A stretch of 64,000 nucleotides of DNA, taken from positions 2,330,001-2,394,000 of the forward strand of contig NZ_PDIY01000001.1 of the NCBI RefSeq assembly GCF_002563655.1, read 5' to 3'. The translations under genes and the position numbers were made by a program. Under the pieces are notes generated by a model. The model worked only from the letters and a program-made list of their open reading frames with translations. It did not search any database and was not told the origin of the DNA. Positions within the stretch are counted from its first letter, which is position 1; each line of letters opens with the position of its first letter. Shown here one piece after another: positions 19,697 through 29,692 of the stretch. The DNA is from Bacillus sp. es.034 (GTDB lineage Bacteria; Bacillota; Bacilli; Bacillales; Bacillaceae_B).

Positions 19697-19882
19697 ATGA
19701 AGTGTCCAAATTGTCAGAGCAAAGATATCGGAAAGATCGGCATCAACCAATACTATTGTTGGGGATGCTATATTGAACTTTCCTTATCTAAGGGAGTCAT
19801 TCATACTCACCAGGTGGAAGAGGATGGATCACTCAGCTCCTTAGATGACTTGTTTGATGAGGAAGAACGCCGACTAAGCTAG
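19697..19882 (+). CDS. small zinc-ribbon-like protein
   Basis: A 61-residue protein with four cysteines arranged C-P-N-C and C-W-G-C (residues ~3-6 and ~20-23), a likely zinc ribbon, followed by an acidic tail (SLDDLFDEEERR). The start ATG 19697 follows GAGGTG. With the next gene it occupies the position of the small yrzR/yrzQ genes of B. subtilis upstream of yrrI. The function is unknown. The 182-base gap after bioB has no clear terminator; a possible helix GGTAGGG…CCCT…TACC (about 19648-19695) would enclose the ribosome site. Confidence 0.75.
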   Translation: MKCPNCQSKDIGKIGINQYYCWGCYIELSLSKGVIHTHQVEEDGSLSSLDDLFDEEERRLS

Positions 19883-19897
19883 GAAGAGGTGTCTTTC

Positions 19898-20029
19898 TTG
19901 AATAAAACATTTGCATCCATCGTTGGTTTTGGAGCAGGAGTCGCGGCTTCCATCTATTCTCAAAGATCCAATATGATGAGTCAGAGACAAATGAAACGAA
20001 TCCGTAAACAAGTAAAGAAACTTTTTTAA
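19898..20029 (+). CDS. yrzQ: small DUF3918/YrzQ-type protein
   Basis: A 43-residue protein. A short hydrophobic N-terminal stretch (FASIVGFGAGVAASIY) is followed by a basic tail ending KQVKKLF. This is the pattern of the YrzQ family of small Bacillus proteins and probably a single-span membrane peptide. It starts at TTG 19898 after GAGGTG and ends 11 bases before a strong terminator. It was recovered by reading the gap directly, since it is short and has a TTG start. The function is unknown. Confidence 0.7.
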   Translation: MNKTFASIVGFGAGVAASIYSQRSNMMSQRQMKRIRKQVKKLF

Positions 20030-20039
20030 CAGCTGAAAG

Positions 20040-20072
20040 AGACTGGCTCATTGTGAGTCAGTCTTTTTTTTT
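20040..20072 (+). terminator. terminator after yrzQ-like gene
   Basis: Arms AGACTGGCTCA and TGAGTCAGTCT with a TTG loop, followed by nine T. Confidence 0.9.
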
Positions 20073-20166
20073 GTTCTTTTTATGAACAATGGAAGGGTGA
20101 ATGAATCCCCATGAATAAAACCACCTCTTATCTTCAAACACTAGAGGAGAAAAGAGGGAGGTGCGG

Positions 20167-21264
20167 ATGGTGGAAAGAAAACCTTATACCAAATGGATAT
20201 ACAGGCTTTCGATGGCCCTTATTCTTGTAATATTTCTATATGTACTCTATTTATTGAAGCCTGTATGGCATCCGGTACTAGAGGTCTTATTCTTTTCCCT
20301 GCTTCCTTTCTTCATAGGCGGCTTCATTGCTTACCTGCTTCATCCGGTAGTGGAGAAGCTGCATGAAGCCGGCATACACAGGGGGATCGCGATTCTGCTT
20401 ATCTACGTCCTCTTCTTCGGGGGATTGGGGTATAGCATCTATAAAGGGACCCCGGCCGTCATTCATCAGCTGAAGGATTTATCGGAGAACGCGCCGGTTT
20501 TCACAGAGCAGTACCAGGGCTGGCTGAAGGTTGTACAGAGCGAGACTTCCACGTGGCCGGACGGGATACAGTCTCAGCTTGAGAAGAGAATAGACGGACT
20601 CGAAGCGTGGGTGACGGGGCTTGTGGCTTTGGTGCTGGCAACCCTCATGAAGTTCATGAACAGTCTGCTCATCGTCGCCATCATTCCCTTCGTATCCTTT
20701 TATTTATTGAAGGATATCACAAAAGTAAAGGCATTCATGTGGCGGCTCACGCCAAAAAAATGGAGGCAGAGTGCGATATCATTTTCTCATGATGTGGATG
20801 AATCCCTCGGTGGCTATATCAGGGGACAGCTCTTGGTTTGCTTGATTATCGGAGGTGTTTCAGCGGGCACCCTATGGCTGATCGGTATGAAATACCCCCT
20901 CATTCTCGGCTTGATCATTGGGGTGACGAATGTGATTCCTTATTTCGGTCCAATCATCGGGGCTGTACCTGCAGCCATCGTGGCAAGTACGATTTCCACG
21001 AATATGGTGATTTATGTGGTCATCCTTGTCGTGGTCCTGCAGTTCCTAGAAGGGAACATCCTATCACCCCTCATCGTCGGGAAAAGCCTTCATATGCATC
21101 CTCTCTTCATCATGGGGGCATTGATCCTTGGTGGCGAGGTGGGGGGAGTGATCGGAATGATCGTGGCAGTGCCGTTTCTTGCTGTCATAAAGGTGGCTAT
21201 TTTACATGGCCGGACCCATTTTCTTCACTCGATGAAGAATGATAATACTGAAAAATGGGAATGA
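20167..21264 (+). CDS. yrrI: AI-2E family transporter (YrrI-like)
   Basis: A 365-residue polytopic membrane protein of the AI-2E (PerM/YdiK) family, with about eight helices. The family-typical sequence PYFGPIIGAVPAAIVA lies at ~257-272 and LEGNILSPLIVGKSLHMHPL at ~296-315. Members export small molecules or act as Na+/H+ antiporters; the substrate cannot be read from sequence. GGGAGG precedes ATG 20167, and GTG 20170 is an equally possible start. It sits just upstream of alaS, as yrrI does in B. subtilis. Confidence 0.85.
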   Translation: MVERKPYTKWIYRLSMALILVIFLYVLYLLKPVWHPVLEVLFFSLLPFFIGGFIAYLLHPVVEKLHEAGIHRGIAILLIYVLFFGGLGYSIYKGTPAVIHQLKDLSENAPVFTEQYQGWLKVVQSETSTWPDGIQSQLEKRIDGLEAWVTGLVALVLATLMKFMNSLLIVAIIPFVSFYLLKDITKVKAFMWRLTPKKWRQSAISFSHDVDESLGGYIRGQLLVCLIIGGVSAGTLWLIGMKYPLILGLIIGVTNVIPYFGPIIGAVPAAIVASTISTNMVIYVVILVVVLQFLEGNILSPLIVGKSLHMHPLFIMGALILGGEVGGVIGMIVAVPFLAVIKVAILHGRTHFLHSMKNDNTEKWE

Positions 21265-21267
21265 TCA

Positions 21268-21296
21268 TTGACAAATACCATGAATATTTCTATAAT
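21268..21296 (+). promoter_or_regulatory. sigma-A promoter of alaS
   Basis: TTGACA (21268-21273), a 17-base spacer and TATAAT (21291-21296): a perfect consensus promoter starting immediately after yrrI. Confidence 0.85.
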
Positions 21297-21302
21297 CCAA
21301 CA

Positions 21303-21557
21303 TATACAAGTATTCGCATAAATGAAAGCAATGAAGGACCGAGTACGTTATAGTCCATCTTCCAGAGAGAAATCCCCCAGGCTGCAAGGGATTTCAGATG
21401 AAGGATAACGGAATGCTAATCCTGAGTGCAGGTAAAGCCTGCCGTCTTGCCGCGTTAAGGTGTATTGAGGGATGAATAAGCGAACGTTTATTCATAACCA
21501 GGGTGGTACCGCGAGAAACAGCTCTCGTCCCTGTTTTAGGGATGAGGGCTTTTTTGT
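21303..21557 (+). promoter_or_regulatory. T-box leader of alaS (Ala specifier)
   Basis: The T-box motif GGTGGTACCGCG is at 21502-21513, and the terminator arms CTCTCGTCCCT and AGGGATGAGGG precede a T-run (to about 21557). In stem I, GAAT is followed by GCT (21415-21417), the probable alanine specifier. Uncharged tRNA-Ala would promote read-through into alaS. Confidence 0.92.
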
Positions 21558-21596
21558 ATTCTTTTTTAACCATACATATAAAGGAGGAAGCTTGCT

Positions 21597-24230
21597 ATGA
21601 ACAAATTAACAGGCGCAGAAATTCGTCAGAAGTTTTTAGATTTCTTTCAGGAAAAAGGACACGGAGTAGAACCGAGTGCATCCCTCGTTCCCCATGAAGA
21701 TCCGTCCCTATTATGGATCAACAGCGGAGTAGCGACATTAAAGAAATATTTTGATGGACGTGTGATCCCTCAAAATCCGAGAATCGTGAATGCCCAAAAA
21801 TCAATTCGTACGAACGACATTGAGAATGTAGGAAAAACAGCCCGTCATCATACGTTTTTCGAAATGCTGGGGAATTTCTCCATCGGTGACTATTTCAAAG
21901 TCGAAGCGATCGAATGGGCTTGGGAATTCCTGACGGATGCAAAATGGGTTGGATTCGATCCGGAAAAGCTATCTGTCACGATCCACCCGGAGGATCATGA
22001 AGCATTTGACATCTGGAACCAAAAAGTGGGCGTACCTGCTGAACGCATCATCCGTATCGAAGGGAACTTCTGGGATATCGGCGAAGGTCCGAGTGGTCCA
22101 AATACAGAAATCTTCTACGATCGCGGACCAGAATATGGAGACAATCCGGAAGATCCCGAATTATATCCAGGCGGGGAAAATGATCGTTACCTTGAAGTGT
22201 GGAATCTGGTGTTCTCACAATTCAATCACAATCCTGACGGGACGTACACACCGCTTCCGAAGAAGAACATTGATACTGGTATGGGCCTTGAGAGGATGGC
22301 GTGTGTCGTCCAGGAAGTCCCTACGAACTTTGATACAGATTTATTTATGCCGATCATCGCTGCAACGGAAGAAATTTCAGGAAAGTCTTACGGCAAAGAC
22401 AACGATACTGATGTGGCTTTCAAAGTCATTGCCGATCATATCAGAACGGTTTCGTTTGCCATTGGCGACGGTGCCCTTCCATCCAATGAAGGCCGCGGAT
22501 ATGTCTTAAGAAGACTTCTTCGCCGCGCTGTCCGCTTTGCAAAACAAATCGAAATCAACCGCCCATTCATGTATGAATTGGTTCCTGTCGTTTCTGACAT
22601 CATGGTTGACTTCTATCCGGAAGTGAAGCAAAAAGCAGAATTCATCCAAAAAGTGGTGAAAAATGAAGAGGACCGTTTCCATGAGACATTGAATGAAGGC
22701 CTTGCGATCCTTTCCTCCATCGTCAAGGTGCAAAAATCTTCCGGAAGTAACGTGATCCCAGGTGAAGATGTCTTCCGCCTTTATGACACGTATGGTTTCC
22801 CTGTAGAATTAACGGAAGAGTACGCAGAAGAAGAAGGATTGACGGTTGATCATGAAGGTTTTGAAAGAGAGATGGAAGGTCAGCGTGAAAGAGCGAGATC
22901 TGCCCGCCAGGATGTAGGAAGCATGCAGGTGCAAGGTGGGGTCCTGAGTGATATTACAGTGGAAAGCCGCTTTGTCGGATATGACACACTCGAAAGCCAT
23001 TCGACAGTCCTTGAATTATTGGTTGACAATGAGCGCCAGCCTAGAGTCAGTAAAGGTCAGGAATGCCAGTTCATCCTCAGCGAGACTCCTTTCTATGCAG
23101 AGAGCGGAGGACAGATCGGGGATAAGGGTTATATAGAAGCAGATGGCGTAAAAGTATTCGTCAAAACGGTCAAAAAGGCACCTAATGGACAAAACCTTCA
23201 CACGGCAGTTGTAGAAGAGGGGACTTTGGAGCAGGGGGCCGAGGTCCTTGCCAGGGTTTCCCGGGAATCCAGAACAAAAGTGGAGAAAAACCATACAGCT
23301 ACCCACATTCTTCATCAGGCTTTGAAAGACGTCCTTGGAGATCACGTGAATCAGGCAGGTTCCCTTGTTGAACCGGATCGTCTGCGCTTTGATTTCTCTC
23401 ATTTCGGATCTGTATCATCAGAAGAAATGGAACGGATCGAAACCCTCGTCAATGAGAAGGTTTGGAAGGCGATGTCGGTGAACACGGCTCTTAAATCTCT
23501 AACCGAGGCGAAAGAGATGGGTGCCATGGCGTTATTCGGTGAGAAATATGGTTCAGAAGTGCGTGTCGTATCGATTGGGGACTACAGCCTGGAGCTATGT
23601 GGAGGCTGTCACGTATCCAATACAACCGAGATCGGTTTATTCAAGATCCTCACTGAAAGCGGGATCGGTGCCGGTACTAGAAGGATCGAAGCCGTAACGG
23701 CAGAAAATGCGTATAAAGTATTGAATGATCAGGTATCTCAACTGAAAGAGGTTGCCGCGAAACTGAAGTCGAATCCGAAAGAAGTCGTCAATCGAGTAGA
23801 CTCATTATTAGGTGAGATGAAAGAGCTTCAAAGGGAAAATGAATCATTATCTGCAAAGTTGTCTAATATAGAAGCAGGAAGCTTAACGGATCAAGTGAAG
23901 GTCATTGATGGTGTGAATGTCCTGTCTGCAAAAGTGGCATCAGTTGACAGCAACGGATTGCGCACGATGATGGATGATCTTAAGCAGAAGCTTTCATCCG
24001 GGGTGATCGTACTGGCAACAACTGGAGAAGATAAAGTGACCATCATTGCAGGAGTTACTAGTGATTTAGTCGAAAAAGGATATCATGCAGGAAAATTGGT
24101 CAAAGAAGTCGCATCACGTTGTGGCGGCGGCGGTGGCGGTCGTCCGGATATGGCCCAGGCCGGTGGTAAAAACCCGGAAAAAGTCGAAGAAGCCCTTCAA
24201 TTTGTAGAAGAATGGGTCAAATCCATTTAA
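21597..24230 (+). CDS. alaS: alanyl-tRNA synthetase
   Basis: Charges tRNA-Ala and edits Ser/Gly mischarging. Class II catalytic core (about 1-240), tRNA recognition region, then an editing domain with zinc ligands HTATHILHQ (~565-573) and CGGCH (~670-674). A coiled-coil segment follows, and a C-Ala domain ends in the glycine-rich [16 protein letters not shown]. At 877 residues it is normal. AAAGGAGGAAG precedes ATG 21597. It is controlled by its own T-box. Confidence 0.97.
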   Translation: MNKLTGAEIRQKFLDFFQEKGHGVEPSASLVPHEDPSLLWINSGVATLKKYFDGRVIPQNPRIVNAQKSIRTNDIENVGKTARHHTFFEMLGNFSIGDYFKVEAIEWAWEFLTDAKWVGFDPEKLSVTIHPEDHEAFDIWNQKVGVPAERIIRIEGNFWDIGEGPSGPNTEIFYDRGPEYGDNPEDPELYPGGENDRYLEVWNLVFSQFNHNPDGTYTPLPKKNIDTGMGLERMACVVQEVPTNFDTDLFMPIIAATEEISGKSYGKDNDTDVAFKVIADHIRTVSFAIGDGALPSNEGRGYVLRRLLRRAVRFAKQIEINRPFMYELVPVVSDIMVDFYPEVKQKAEFIQKVVKNEEDRFHETLNEGLAILSSIVKVQKSSGSNVIPGEDVFRLYDTYGFPVELTEEYAEEEGLTVDHEGFEREMEGQRERARSARQDVGSMQVQGGVLSDITVESRFVGYDTLESHSTVLELLVDNERQPRVSKGQECQFILSETPFYAESGGQIGDKGYIEADGVKVFVKTVKKAPNGQNLHTAVVEEGTLEQGAEVLARVSRESRTKVEKNHTATHILHQALKDVLGDHVNQAGSLVEPDRLRFDFSHFGSVSSEEMERIETLVNEKVWKAMSVNTALKSLTEAKEMGAMALFGEKYGSEVRVVSIGDYSLELCGGCHVSNTTEIGLFKILTESGIGAGTRRIEAVTAENAYKVLNDQVSQLKEVAAKLKSNPKEVVNRVDSLLGEMKELQRENESLSAKLSNIEAGSLTDQVKVIDGVNVLSAKVASVDSNGLRTMMDDLKQKLSSGVIVLATTGEDKVTIIAGVTSDLVEKGYHAGKLVKEVASRCGGGGGGRPDMAQAGGKNPEKVEEALQFVEEWVKSI

Positions 24231-24313
24231 CTCCGTGTGAAAGTGGTGTACAATGGAGGTAACGATTAACAATTCGGTTGTCAAAAAGACAAGCCTAAAG
24301 AGAGGTGCTAAAA

Positions 24314-24580
24314 ATGAGTTCTTTTGACAAAACGATGCGGTTTGATTTTTCAGAGGAGCCGTTCGAACATGACGTGAGGGAAGTGCTCTTACAGGTTCAC
24401 GATGCTCTGCAGGAAAAAGGGTACAACCCGATCAATCAAATCGTAGGATACTTATTATCTGGAGACCCGGCTTACATCCCCAGACATCAAGATGCCAGAA
24501 ATATCATCCGCCGTTTAGAACGAGATGAGATCATCGAAGAATTAGTCAAATCGTATTTGAAACAACACAAAGAGGGATAA
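24314..24580 (+). CDS. yrzL: IreB-family regulatory phosphoprotein (YrzL)
   Basis: An 88-residue protein of the UPF0297/IreB family with the conserved [19 protein letters not shown] and [18 protein letters not shown] segments. In Enterococcus the homologue is a substrate of the Ser/Thr kinase IreK; the Bacillus role is not settled. The start is ATG 24314 after AGAGGTG; the in-frame 24305 codon lacks a ribosome site. It is the first gene of the tight yrzL-ruvX-yrzB cluster, three bases before ruvX. Confidence 0.9.
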   Translation: MSSFDKTMRFDFSEEPFEHDVREVLLQVHDALQEKGYNPINQIVGYLLSGDPAYIPRHQDARNIIRRLERDEIIEELVKSYLKQHKEG

Positions 24581-24583
24581 TAG

Positions 24584-25000
24584 ATGCGTGTAATGGGTTT
24601 AGACGTTGGTTCTAAAACAGTCGGAGTCGCAATCAGCGATGAGCTTGGCTGGACGGCTCAAGGAATTGAAACGATTAAGATCGACGAAGATCAAGGTGTG
24701 TTCCGGATGGATCGAATAAAGGAACTTGCCGATGAATACCAGGTGGATACCGTTGTGGTTGGAATGCCTAAAAACATGAATAACACGATTGGTCCACGTG
24801 GGGAAGCGTCTAAAGCTTATGGAGAATTGATTCAACAGGAGTTATCCCTTCCCATTAAATACTGGGATGAAAGACTGAGCACAATGGCTGCTGAACGAGT
24901 GCTTTTAGAAGCCGACGTAAGCAGGAAGAAACGTAAGAAAGTGATCGATAAAATGGCTGCGATGATGATCCTTCAAGGATACCTTGACAGCCAAAAATAA
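24584..25000 (+). CDS. ruvX: Holliday junction resolvase-like YqgF/RuvX (YrrK)
   Basis: A 138-residue RNase H-fold protein. The first catalytic Asp lies in [15 protein letters not shown] (~residues 5-19), followed by VVGMPKNMN and the [14 protein letters not shown] segment. The family is linked to 16S rRNA 5'-end maturation and proposed as a Holliday-junction resolvase; which activity dominates here cannot be told. Between yrzL and yrzB with gaps of 3 and 14 bases, as in other Bacillota. Confidence 0.92.
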   Translation: MRVMGLDVGSKTVGVAISDELGWTAQGIETIKIDEDQGVFRMDRIKELADEYQVDTVVVGMPKNMNNTIGPRGEASKAYGELIQQELSLPIKYWDERLSTMAAERVLLEADVSRKKRKKVIDKMAAMMILQGYLDSQK

Positions 25001-25014
25001 TGAGGTGAATGTTC

Positions 25015-25305
25015 ATGGAACACGGAGAAAAGCAAATTACAGTAGTTGACGAACAAGGAAATGAGCAATTATGCGAGGTCCTTTTCACATTTGAATCAGA
25101 TAAATTCAATAAATCTTATGTCCTTTATTATCCACTTGGAGCAGATGAGAACGATGAAGAAGAAATCGAGATTCATGCTTCTGCATTCATGGCTGGTGAC
25201 GAAGGTCAGGAAGGCGAATTAAAGCCGATTGAAACAGAAGAAGAGTGGGACATGATCGAAGAAATGTTAAACACTTTCCTTGATGAAGAAGAAGACGCTG
25301 AATAA
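25015..25305 (+). CDS. yrzB: DUF1292 protein YrzB
   Basis: A 96-residue very acidic cytosolic protein of the DUF1292/YrzB family ([19 protein letters not shown] and a C-terminal [20 protein letters not shown]). The biochemical role is unknown. The conserved association with yrzL and ruvX is the main evidence. The start ATG 25015 follows GAGGTG; 25009 is an in-frame alternative. Confidence 0.88.
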   Translation: MEHGEKQITVVDEQGNEQLCEVLFTFESDKFNKSYVLYYPLGADENDEEEIEIHASAFMAGDEGQEGELKPIETEEEWDMIEEMLNTFLDEEEDAE

Positions 25306-25326
25306 GCATTCGTCATAGGACTATTT

Positions 25327-25383
25327 GAAACAGGGACCGCAAAAAGGGACAAAAAATTCACCCTTTTTGCAGGTCCCTGTTTC
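25327..25383. repeat. 22-bp-stem inverted repeat after yrzB
   Basis: Arms GAAACAGGGACC-GCAAAAAGGG and its complement match perfectly except for one unpaired base, around a 12-base loop. No T-run follows on either side. It could terminate transcription after yrzB, but it is longer than usual and starts and ends with the symmetric GAAACAGGGACC / GGTCCCTGTTTC, like dispersed Bacillus palindromic repeats. Confidence 0.85.
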
Positions 25384-25468
25384 ACTTTGTGCAAAATATT
25401 GTATAATAGTGGAGATGATGTCGAATTGCGCATGACGGATAGCCCGCTTTTTTGCTCGAAGGGGGGAA

Positions 25469-26611
25469 ATGAAAGCGTTGGAAGAAAAGAAAAAGATAAA
25501 AGAGACACTTATGAAGAAATTGCTTGAAAGGCAAGAGGAGGCCAAAGTCATTAGAAAAGTAGTAGGACTTGTCATTCTTTGTCTTGTCATTATCATAGGG
25601 GGGACGGCCGTTGGAGGCTACCTTTATGTGAATTCAGCCCTGAAACCGGTTGACCCTGATAATACGAAAACGGTGAAAGTGGACATCCCTATTGGCTCCG
25701 GGGTATCGAGTATTGGGAAGATCCTGGAGGACAAAGGGATCGTTAAGAATTCAACAGTCTTTAAATATTACGTGAAATTCAATAACGAAGCAGGATTCCA
25801 GGCAGGTTCTTATGATTTGACGCCTTCCATGACCTTGAATGAAATTGTTAACAGCTTGAAGACTGGGAAGGTCATGAGAAAAGCAGAATTTAAGATTACC
25901 ATTCCAGAGGGACTTCAATTAGATCAGATCGCAGAAATCATCGCTGAAAAGTCCCCATATAAAAAAGATGAGATCCAAAAGAAATTAAACGATAAGAAAT
26001 GGCTCGAGCAATTAAAAGAGGAATATCCGGAATTGATTACAGATGAAATCTTCAAGAAAGAAATCAAGCGACCGCTGGAAGGATATCTTTATCCTGCGAC
26101 GTACCCTTTCTATGAAAAGAAGCCATCTTTAGACACGATCCTAAAGAAGATGATCGCGCAAACGAATGAAGTATTGGCTCAATATCAGGAAGCCATGGCA
26201 GCAAATGATTATACGCCTCATGAGCTTCTCACCCTTTCTTCCCTGATTGAGGAAGAAGCGACGGAAAAAGCGGACAGAGGGAAAATTTCAAGTGTGTTCT
26301 ATAATCGTATGGAAGAAGGTATGCCCCTTCAGACAGATCCAACGGTCCTATATGCATTAGGGAAGCATAAAGACAAAACCGTGTATAAAGATCTTGAAGT
26401 GAAGTCGCCTTATAATACGTACCAAGTGCAGGGATTGCCTCCTGGTCCGATTGCGAATGCGGGCTTGTCTTCGATCGAAGCCGCCCTGCAGCCTGAGGAT
26501 ACAGAATATTATTATTTCCTCGCTGCTTCCAACGGCTCGGTATACTATTCTGAAACGCTGGATGAACATAACGAGAAAAAGGCTAAATATATTACCAACA
26601 AAGAAGAATAG
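25469..26611 (+). CDS. mltG: endolytic peptidoglycan transglycosylase MltG (YrrL)
   Basis: A 380-residue YceG-like protein. It has a short basic cytoplasmic N-terminus (~1-30), one membrane helix (VVGLVILCLVIIIGGTAVGG, ~31-50), a LysM-like subdomain (~75-140) and the catalytic domain. The catalytic Glu is in LSSLIEEEATEKADR (~253-267), and LQTDPTVLYALG and YNTYQVQGLPPGPI are family signatures. It cuts nascent glycan strands and sets their length. A -10 TATAAT at 25402-25407 lies upstream, and ATG 25469 follows a G-rich ribosome site. Confidence 0.94.
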   Translation: MKALEEKKKIKETLMKKLLERQEEAKVIRKVVGLVILCLVIIIGGTAVGGYLYVNSALKPVDPDNTKTVKVDIPIGSGVSSIGKILEDKGIVKNSTVFKYYVKFNNEAGFQAGSYDLTPSMTLNEIVNSLKTGKVMRKAEFKITIPEGLQLDQIAEIIAEKSPYKKDEIQKKLNDKKWLEQLKEEYPELITDEIFKKEIKRPLEGYLYPATYPFYEKKPSLDTILKKMIAQTNEVLAQYQEAMAANDYTPHELLTLSSLIEEEATEKADRGKISSVFYNRMEEGMPLQTDPTVLYALGKHKDKTVYKDLEVKSPYNTYQVQGLPPGPIANAGLSSIEAALQPEDTEYYYFLAASNGSVYYSETLDEHNEKKAKYITNKEE

Positions 26612-26617
26612 CACTGT

Positions 26618-26652
26618 GAGAAGAGGAAAGAAACATTCGCTTTCCTCTTCTC
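26618..26652 (+). terminator. hairpin after mltG
   Basis: Perfect 13-bp arms, GAGAAGAGGAAAG and CTTTCCTCTTCTC, with a nine-base loop. It lacks a T-run, so its strength as a terminator is uncertain. Confidence 0.5.
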
Positions 26653-26715
26653 TGTGTGGTAAAATAGTACAAGTTATTTTTATATCCGGGCGTTATCTTA
26701 ATGAACGTGTGAAGT

Positions 26716-26745
26716 AGAAAGCTCATTGTAGCTTTCTTCTTTTCA
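26716..26745 (+). terminator. second hairpin upstream of yrrM
   Basis: Arms AGAAAGCT and AGCTTTCT followed by TCTTTTC; possible terminator or leader attenuator 58 bases before yrrM. Confidence 0.5.
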
Positions 26746-26802
26746 TGTTAAGAAAGAAGCGTTACCCGACACCATTTATGAACATGATCGTGAGGCTTAT
26801 AT

Positions 26803-27450
26803 ATGAACGAACAAGTGATTGGCTATATAGAATCAATCGTGAAAACACGTCCGGCCTTGATTTCCGAAATGGAGCATTATGCAGAGGTTCATAATGTACC
26901 TATTATGGAACTGGTCGGAATCGAAGCGCTCCTCGGGATGTTACGGATCCAACAGCCGAAAGCGATCCTTGAAATCGGCACGGCCATCGGATATTCAGCC
27001 CTCCGTATGGCGGGGGCACTTCCAGATGCGACGGTCGTCACCCTTGAACGGGATGAAGAAAGATTTGAAGCAGCACAGGAATTCCTCTCCCGTTCTGAAG
27101 ATGGCAAGAGGGTGGTCACCCTGTTCGGTGATGCTTTGGAGCTTTCTGAAGAAGTGGAAAAGCACGGACCGTACGATGCCATCTTCATAGATGCTGCAAA
27201 GGGTCAGTATCTGAAATTCTTTGAACTCTATTCCGGTATGCTGTCTGAAAACGGCGTCGTTTACTCGGATAATGTCTTATTCAAAGGGCTTGTTGCCGAG
27301 GAACAGGTGGAACAGAAACGAATCCGGAACATGGTCAAGAAGCTGAAGAATTATAATGAGTGGCTAATGAATCATGAAGAGTTTGATACGAGTATTTTAC
27401 CTGTCGGTGACGGAATTGCCATCAGCAAAAAAAGAGGTGAACAACGATGA
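26803..27450 (+). CDS. yrrM: O-methyltransferase family protein (YrrM/TrmR)
   Basis: A 215-residue SAM-dependent methyltransferase of the COMT-like class (motif I LEIGTAIGYSALRMA, ~55-69; acidic DAIFIDAAKGQY, ~126-137). In B. subtilis this protein, TrmR, methylates 5-hydroxyuridine at position 34 of tRNA to 5-methoxyuridine. That fits the downstream yrrN-yrrO pair, which makes the hydroxyuridine. It overlaps yrrN by four bases (ATGA). Confidence 0.9.
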   Translation: MNEQVIGYIESIVKTRPALISEMEHYAEVHNVPIMELVGIEALLGMLRIQQPKAILEIGTAIGYSALRMAGALPDATVVTLERDEERFEAAQEFLSRSEDGKRVVTLFGDALELSEEVEKHGPYDAIFIDAAKGQYLKFFELYSGMLSENGVVYSDNVLFKGLVAEEQVEQKRIRNMVKKLKNYNEWLMNHEEFDTSILPVGDGIAISKKRGEQR

Positions 27451-28376
27451 AAAAGCCGGAACTTCTTGTGACCCCTGCCTGTGTATACGATATTGAACTA
27501 TTGGCATCTGCGGGTGCCGATGCCTTCATGATCGGTGAAGAGCGGTACGGCCTGAGGCTTGCCGGGGAGTTCTCCAGGGAAGATGTGAAAAAAGCCATCA
27601 AAGTCGCCCACAAGCACAATAAGAAAGTATATGTGGCGATGAATGCCCTCTTTCATAACGATAAAATCGCCGAACTGGATGACTATATTGCATTTCTTAA
27701 AGATCAAGGGGCGGATGCCATTGTCTTCGGTGATCCCGCCGTATTGATGGCAGCACGTGAGGTGGCGCCTGAGATGAAGCTTCACTGGAATACGGAAACG
27801 ACGGCCACCAATTGGTACACCTGTAATTATTGGGGCAGAAAAGGGGCAAAGCGTGCAGTACTCGCTCGCGAATTGAGCATGGATAGCATTGTGGAAATGA
27901 AAGAACATGCAGAGGTTGAAATCGAGGTACAGGTGCATGGTATGACCTGCATGTTTCAATCCAAACGCTCATTGCTGGGGAATTATTTTGAATATCAAGG
28001 CAAAGTGATGGAAATCGAAAACCGGAAAGAACAGCGCAATATGTTCCTTCACGATGAGGAGCGTCACAACAAGTATCCTATCTTTGAGGATGGGAACGGC
28101 ACGCACATCATGAGCCCAAATGATATGTGCATCATCGATGAGCTTGGTGAAATGATGGAAGCGGGTGTCGACTCTTTCAAGATCGATGGCGTGATGAAGT
28201 CTTCTGATTATATCCTGGAAGTGACGAAACTGTATCGTAAGGCCATAGATTTATGTGCAGAGGACGAAGAGGGATATGAGGAACAGAAAGACGAATTTCT
28301 GGAAGAAGCGAAAAGCCTACAGCCGGATAATCGTCCGTTGGATACTGGATTCTTCTTTAAAGAAACCGTGTATTAA
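27447..28376 (+). CDS. yrrN: U32-family tRNA 5-hydroxyuridine protein 1 (YrrN/TrhP1)
   Basis: A 309-residue peptidase-U32-fold protein (LLVTPACVYDIELLASAGADAFMIGEERYGLRLAG). Homologues, named TrhP1, act with TrhP2 in prephenate-dependent hydroxylation of U34 in tRNA. It lacks the cysteine cluster seen in the partner, as expected for the first member of the pair. The start overlaps yrrM, and yrrO follows after 30 bases. Confidence 0.9.
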   Translation: MKKPELLVTPACVYDIELLASAGADAFMIGEERYGLRLAGEFSREDVKKAIKVAHKHNKKVYVAMNALFHNDKIAELDDYIAFLKDQGADAIVFGDPAVLMAAREVAPEMKLHWNTETTATNWYTCNYWGRKGAKRAVLARELSMDSIVEMKEHAEVEIEVQVHGMTCMFQSKRSLLGNYFEYQGKVMEIENRKEQRNMFLHDEERHNKYPIFEDGNGTHIMSPNDMCIIDELGEMMEAGVDSFKIDGVMKSSDYILEVTKLYRKAIDLCAEDEEGYEEQKDEFLEEAKSLQPDNRPLDTGFFFKETVY

Positions 28377-28406
28377 GAACGATAGATTGATCAGAACGGA
28401 GGAGTT

Positions 28407-29687
28407 ATGATGACCACGGTTGTGAAAAAACCGATTTCAAAGGTAGTGGACGGGAAGCGTGTCATTGTGAAGAAACCGGAATTACTGGCTCCTGCCGGTA
28501 ATCTGGAAAAATTGAAGATTGCTGTCCATTATGGTGCAGATGCCGTCTATATCGGCGGGCAGGAATATGGACTGCGATCGAATGCAGGTAATTTCACCTT
28601 TGAAGATATGAAAGAAGGCGTGGAGTTCGCCCGGAAATATGGTGCAAAGATCTATGTTACCACGAATATCTATGCTCATAATGAGAACATGGATGGTCTT
28701 GAAGATTATCTTCGTGGACTGGATGAAGCCGGAGTAGCGGGGATCATTGTCGCAGACCCCCTTATCATTGAAACATGCAGAAGGGTGGCGCCGAACGTAG
28801 AGGTGCACTTAAGTACACAGCAGTCCCTTTCAAACTGGAAAGCCGTTCAATTCTGGAAAGAAGAAGGACTGGACCGGGTGGTGTTTGCCCGTGAAGCAAG
28901 CGGCATAGAGATCCAGGAAATGAAAAAGAAAGTGGATATCGAGATTGAGACCTTCATTCACGGAGCGATGTGCATTGCCTATTCCGGCCGTTGTACATTA
29001 AGTAACCATATGACGGCGAGGGATTCAAATCGCGGAGGCTGCTGTCAGTCATGCCGCTGGGACTATGATTTATACGAATTGAATGAAGACGGGGAAAATC
29101 CTCTTTATGATAAAGAAGATGCTCCTTTTGCCATGAGTCCGAAAGACTTGAAGCTGGTCGAATCGATTCCTGGAATGATTGAATTGGGGATCGACAGTTT
29201 GAAGATCGAAGGGCGGATGAAGTCCATTCACTATGTGGCCACTGTCGTTAGTGTGTACCGCAAAGTGATCGATGAATATTGTAAAGACCCGGATAACTTC
29301 AAGATTCAGAAGGAATGGCTCGAGGAGCTTGAGAAGTGTGCGAATCGTGAAACGGCCCCGGCATTCTTTGAAGGGGTACCCGGATTCAAGGAGCAGATGT
29401 TCGGAGTCCACAACAAGAAGAATACAAATTATGAATTTGTCGGACTCGTATTGGACTACGACGAAGCCACCCAGATCGTCACTTTGCAGCAACGGAACCA
29501 TTTTAAGGCCGGACAGGAAGTTGAGTTTTTCGGACCTGAAATCTCCAATTTTACGCAGGTTATAGAAAAAATATGGGATGAACGGGGAAATGAACTTGAA
29601 GTCGCCCGCCACCCGTTACAAATTGTGAAATTCAAGGTGCATCAGAGGGTTTATCCCCATAACATGATGCGAAAGGAGAACATCTAA
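28407..29687 (+). CDS. yrrO: U32-family tRNA 5-hydroxyuridine protein 2 (YrrO/TrhP2)
   Basis: A 426-residue U32-family protein with the pattern [24 protein letters not shown] and an iron-sulfur-type cysteine cluster ([24 protein letters not shown], residues ~191-220). A C-terminal beta-barrel (~330-426) is also present. With yrrN it makes ho5U34 in tRNAs; yrrM would then methylate it. ATG 28407 and ATG 28410 are both possible after GGAGGAG. Confidence 0.9.
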   Translation: MMTTVVKKPISKVVDGKRVIVKKPELLAPAGNLEKLKIAVHYGADAVYIGGQEYGLRSNAGNFTFEDMKEGVEFARKYGAKIYVTTNIYAHNENMDGLEDYLRGLDEAGVAGIIVADPLIIETCRRVAPNVEVHLSTQQSLSNWKAVQFWKEEGLDRVVFAREASGIEIQEMKKKVDIEIETFIHGAMCIAYSGRCTLSNHMTARDSNRGGCCQSCRWDYDLYELNEDGENPLYDKEDAPFAMSPKDLKLVESIPGMIELGIDSLKIEGRMKSIHYVATVVSVYRKVIDEYCKDPDNFKIQKEWLEELEKCANRETAPAFFEGVPGFKEQMFGVHNKKNTNYEFVGLVLDYDEATQIVTLQQRNHFKAGQEVEFFGPEISNFTQVIEKIWDERGNELEVARHPLQIVKFKVHQRVYPHNMMRKENI

Positions 29688-29692
29688 CACTT

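Noticed and set aside
26618-26745. Possible riboswitch between mltG and yrrM
   Set aside because: Two simple hairpins account for the structure; no conserved motif typical of a riboswitch was found.
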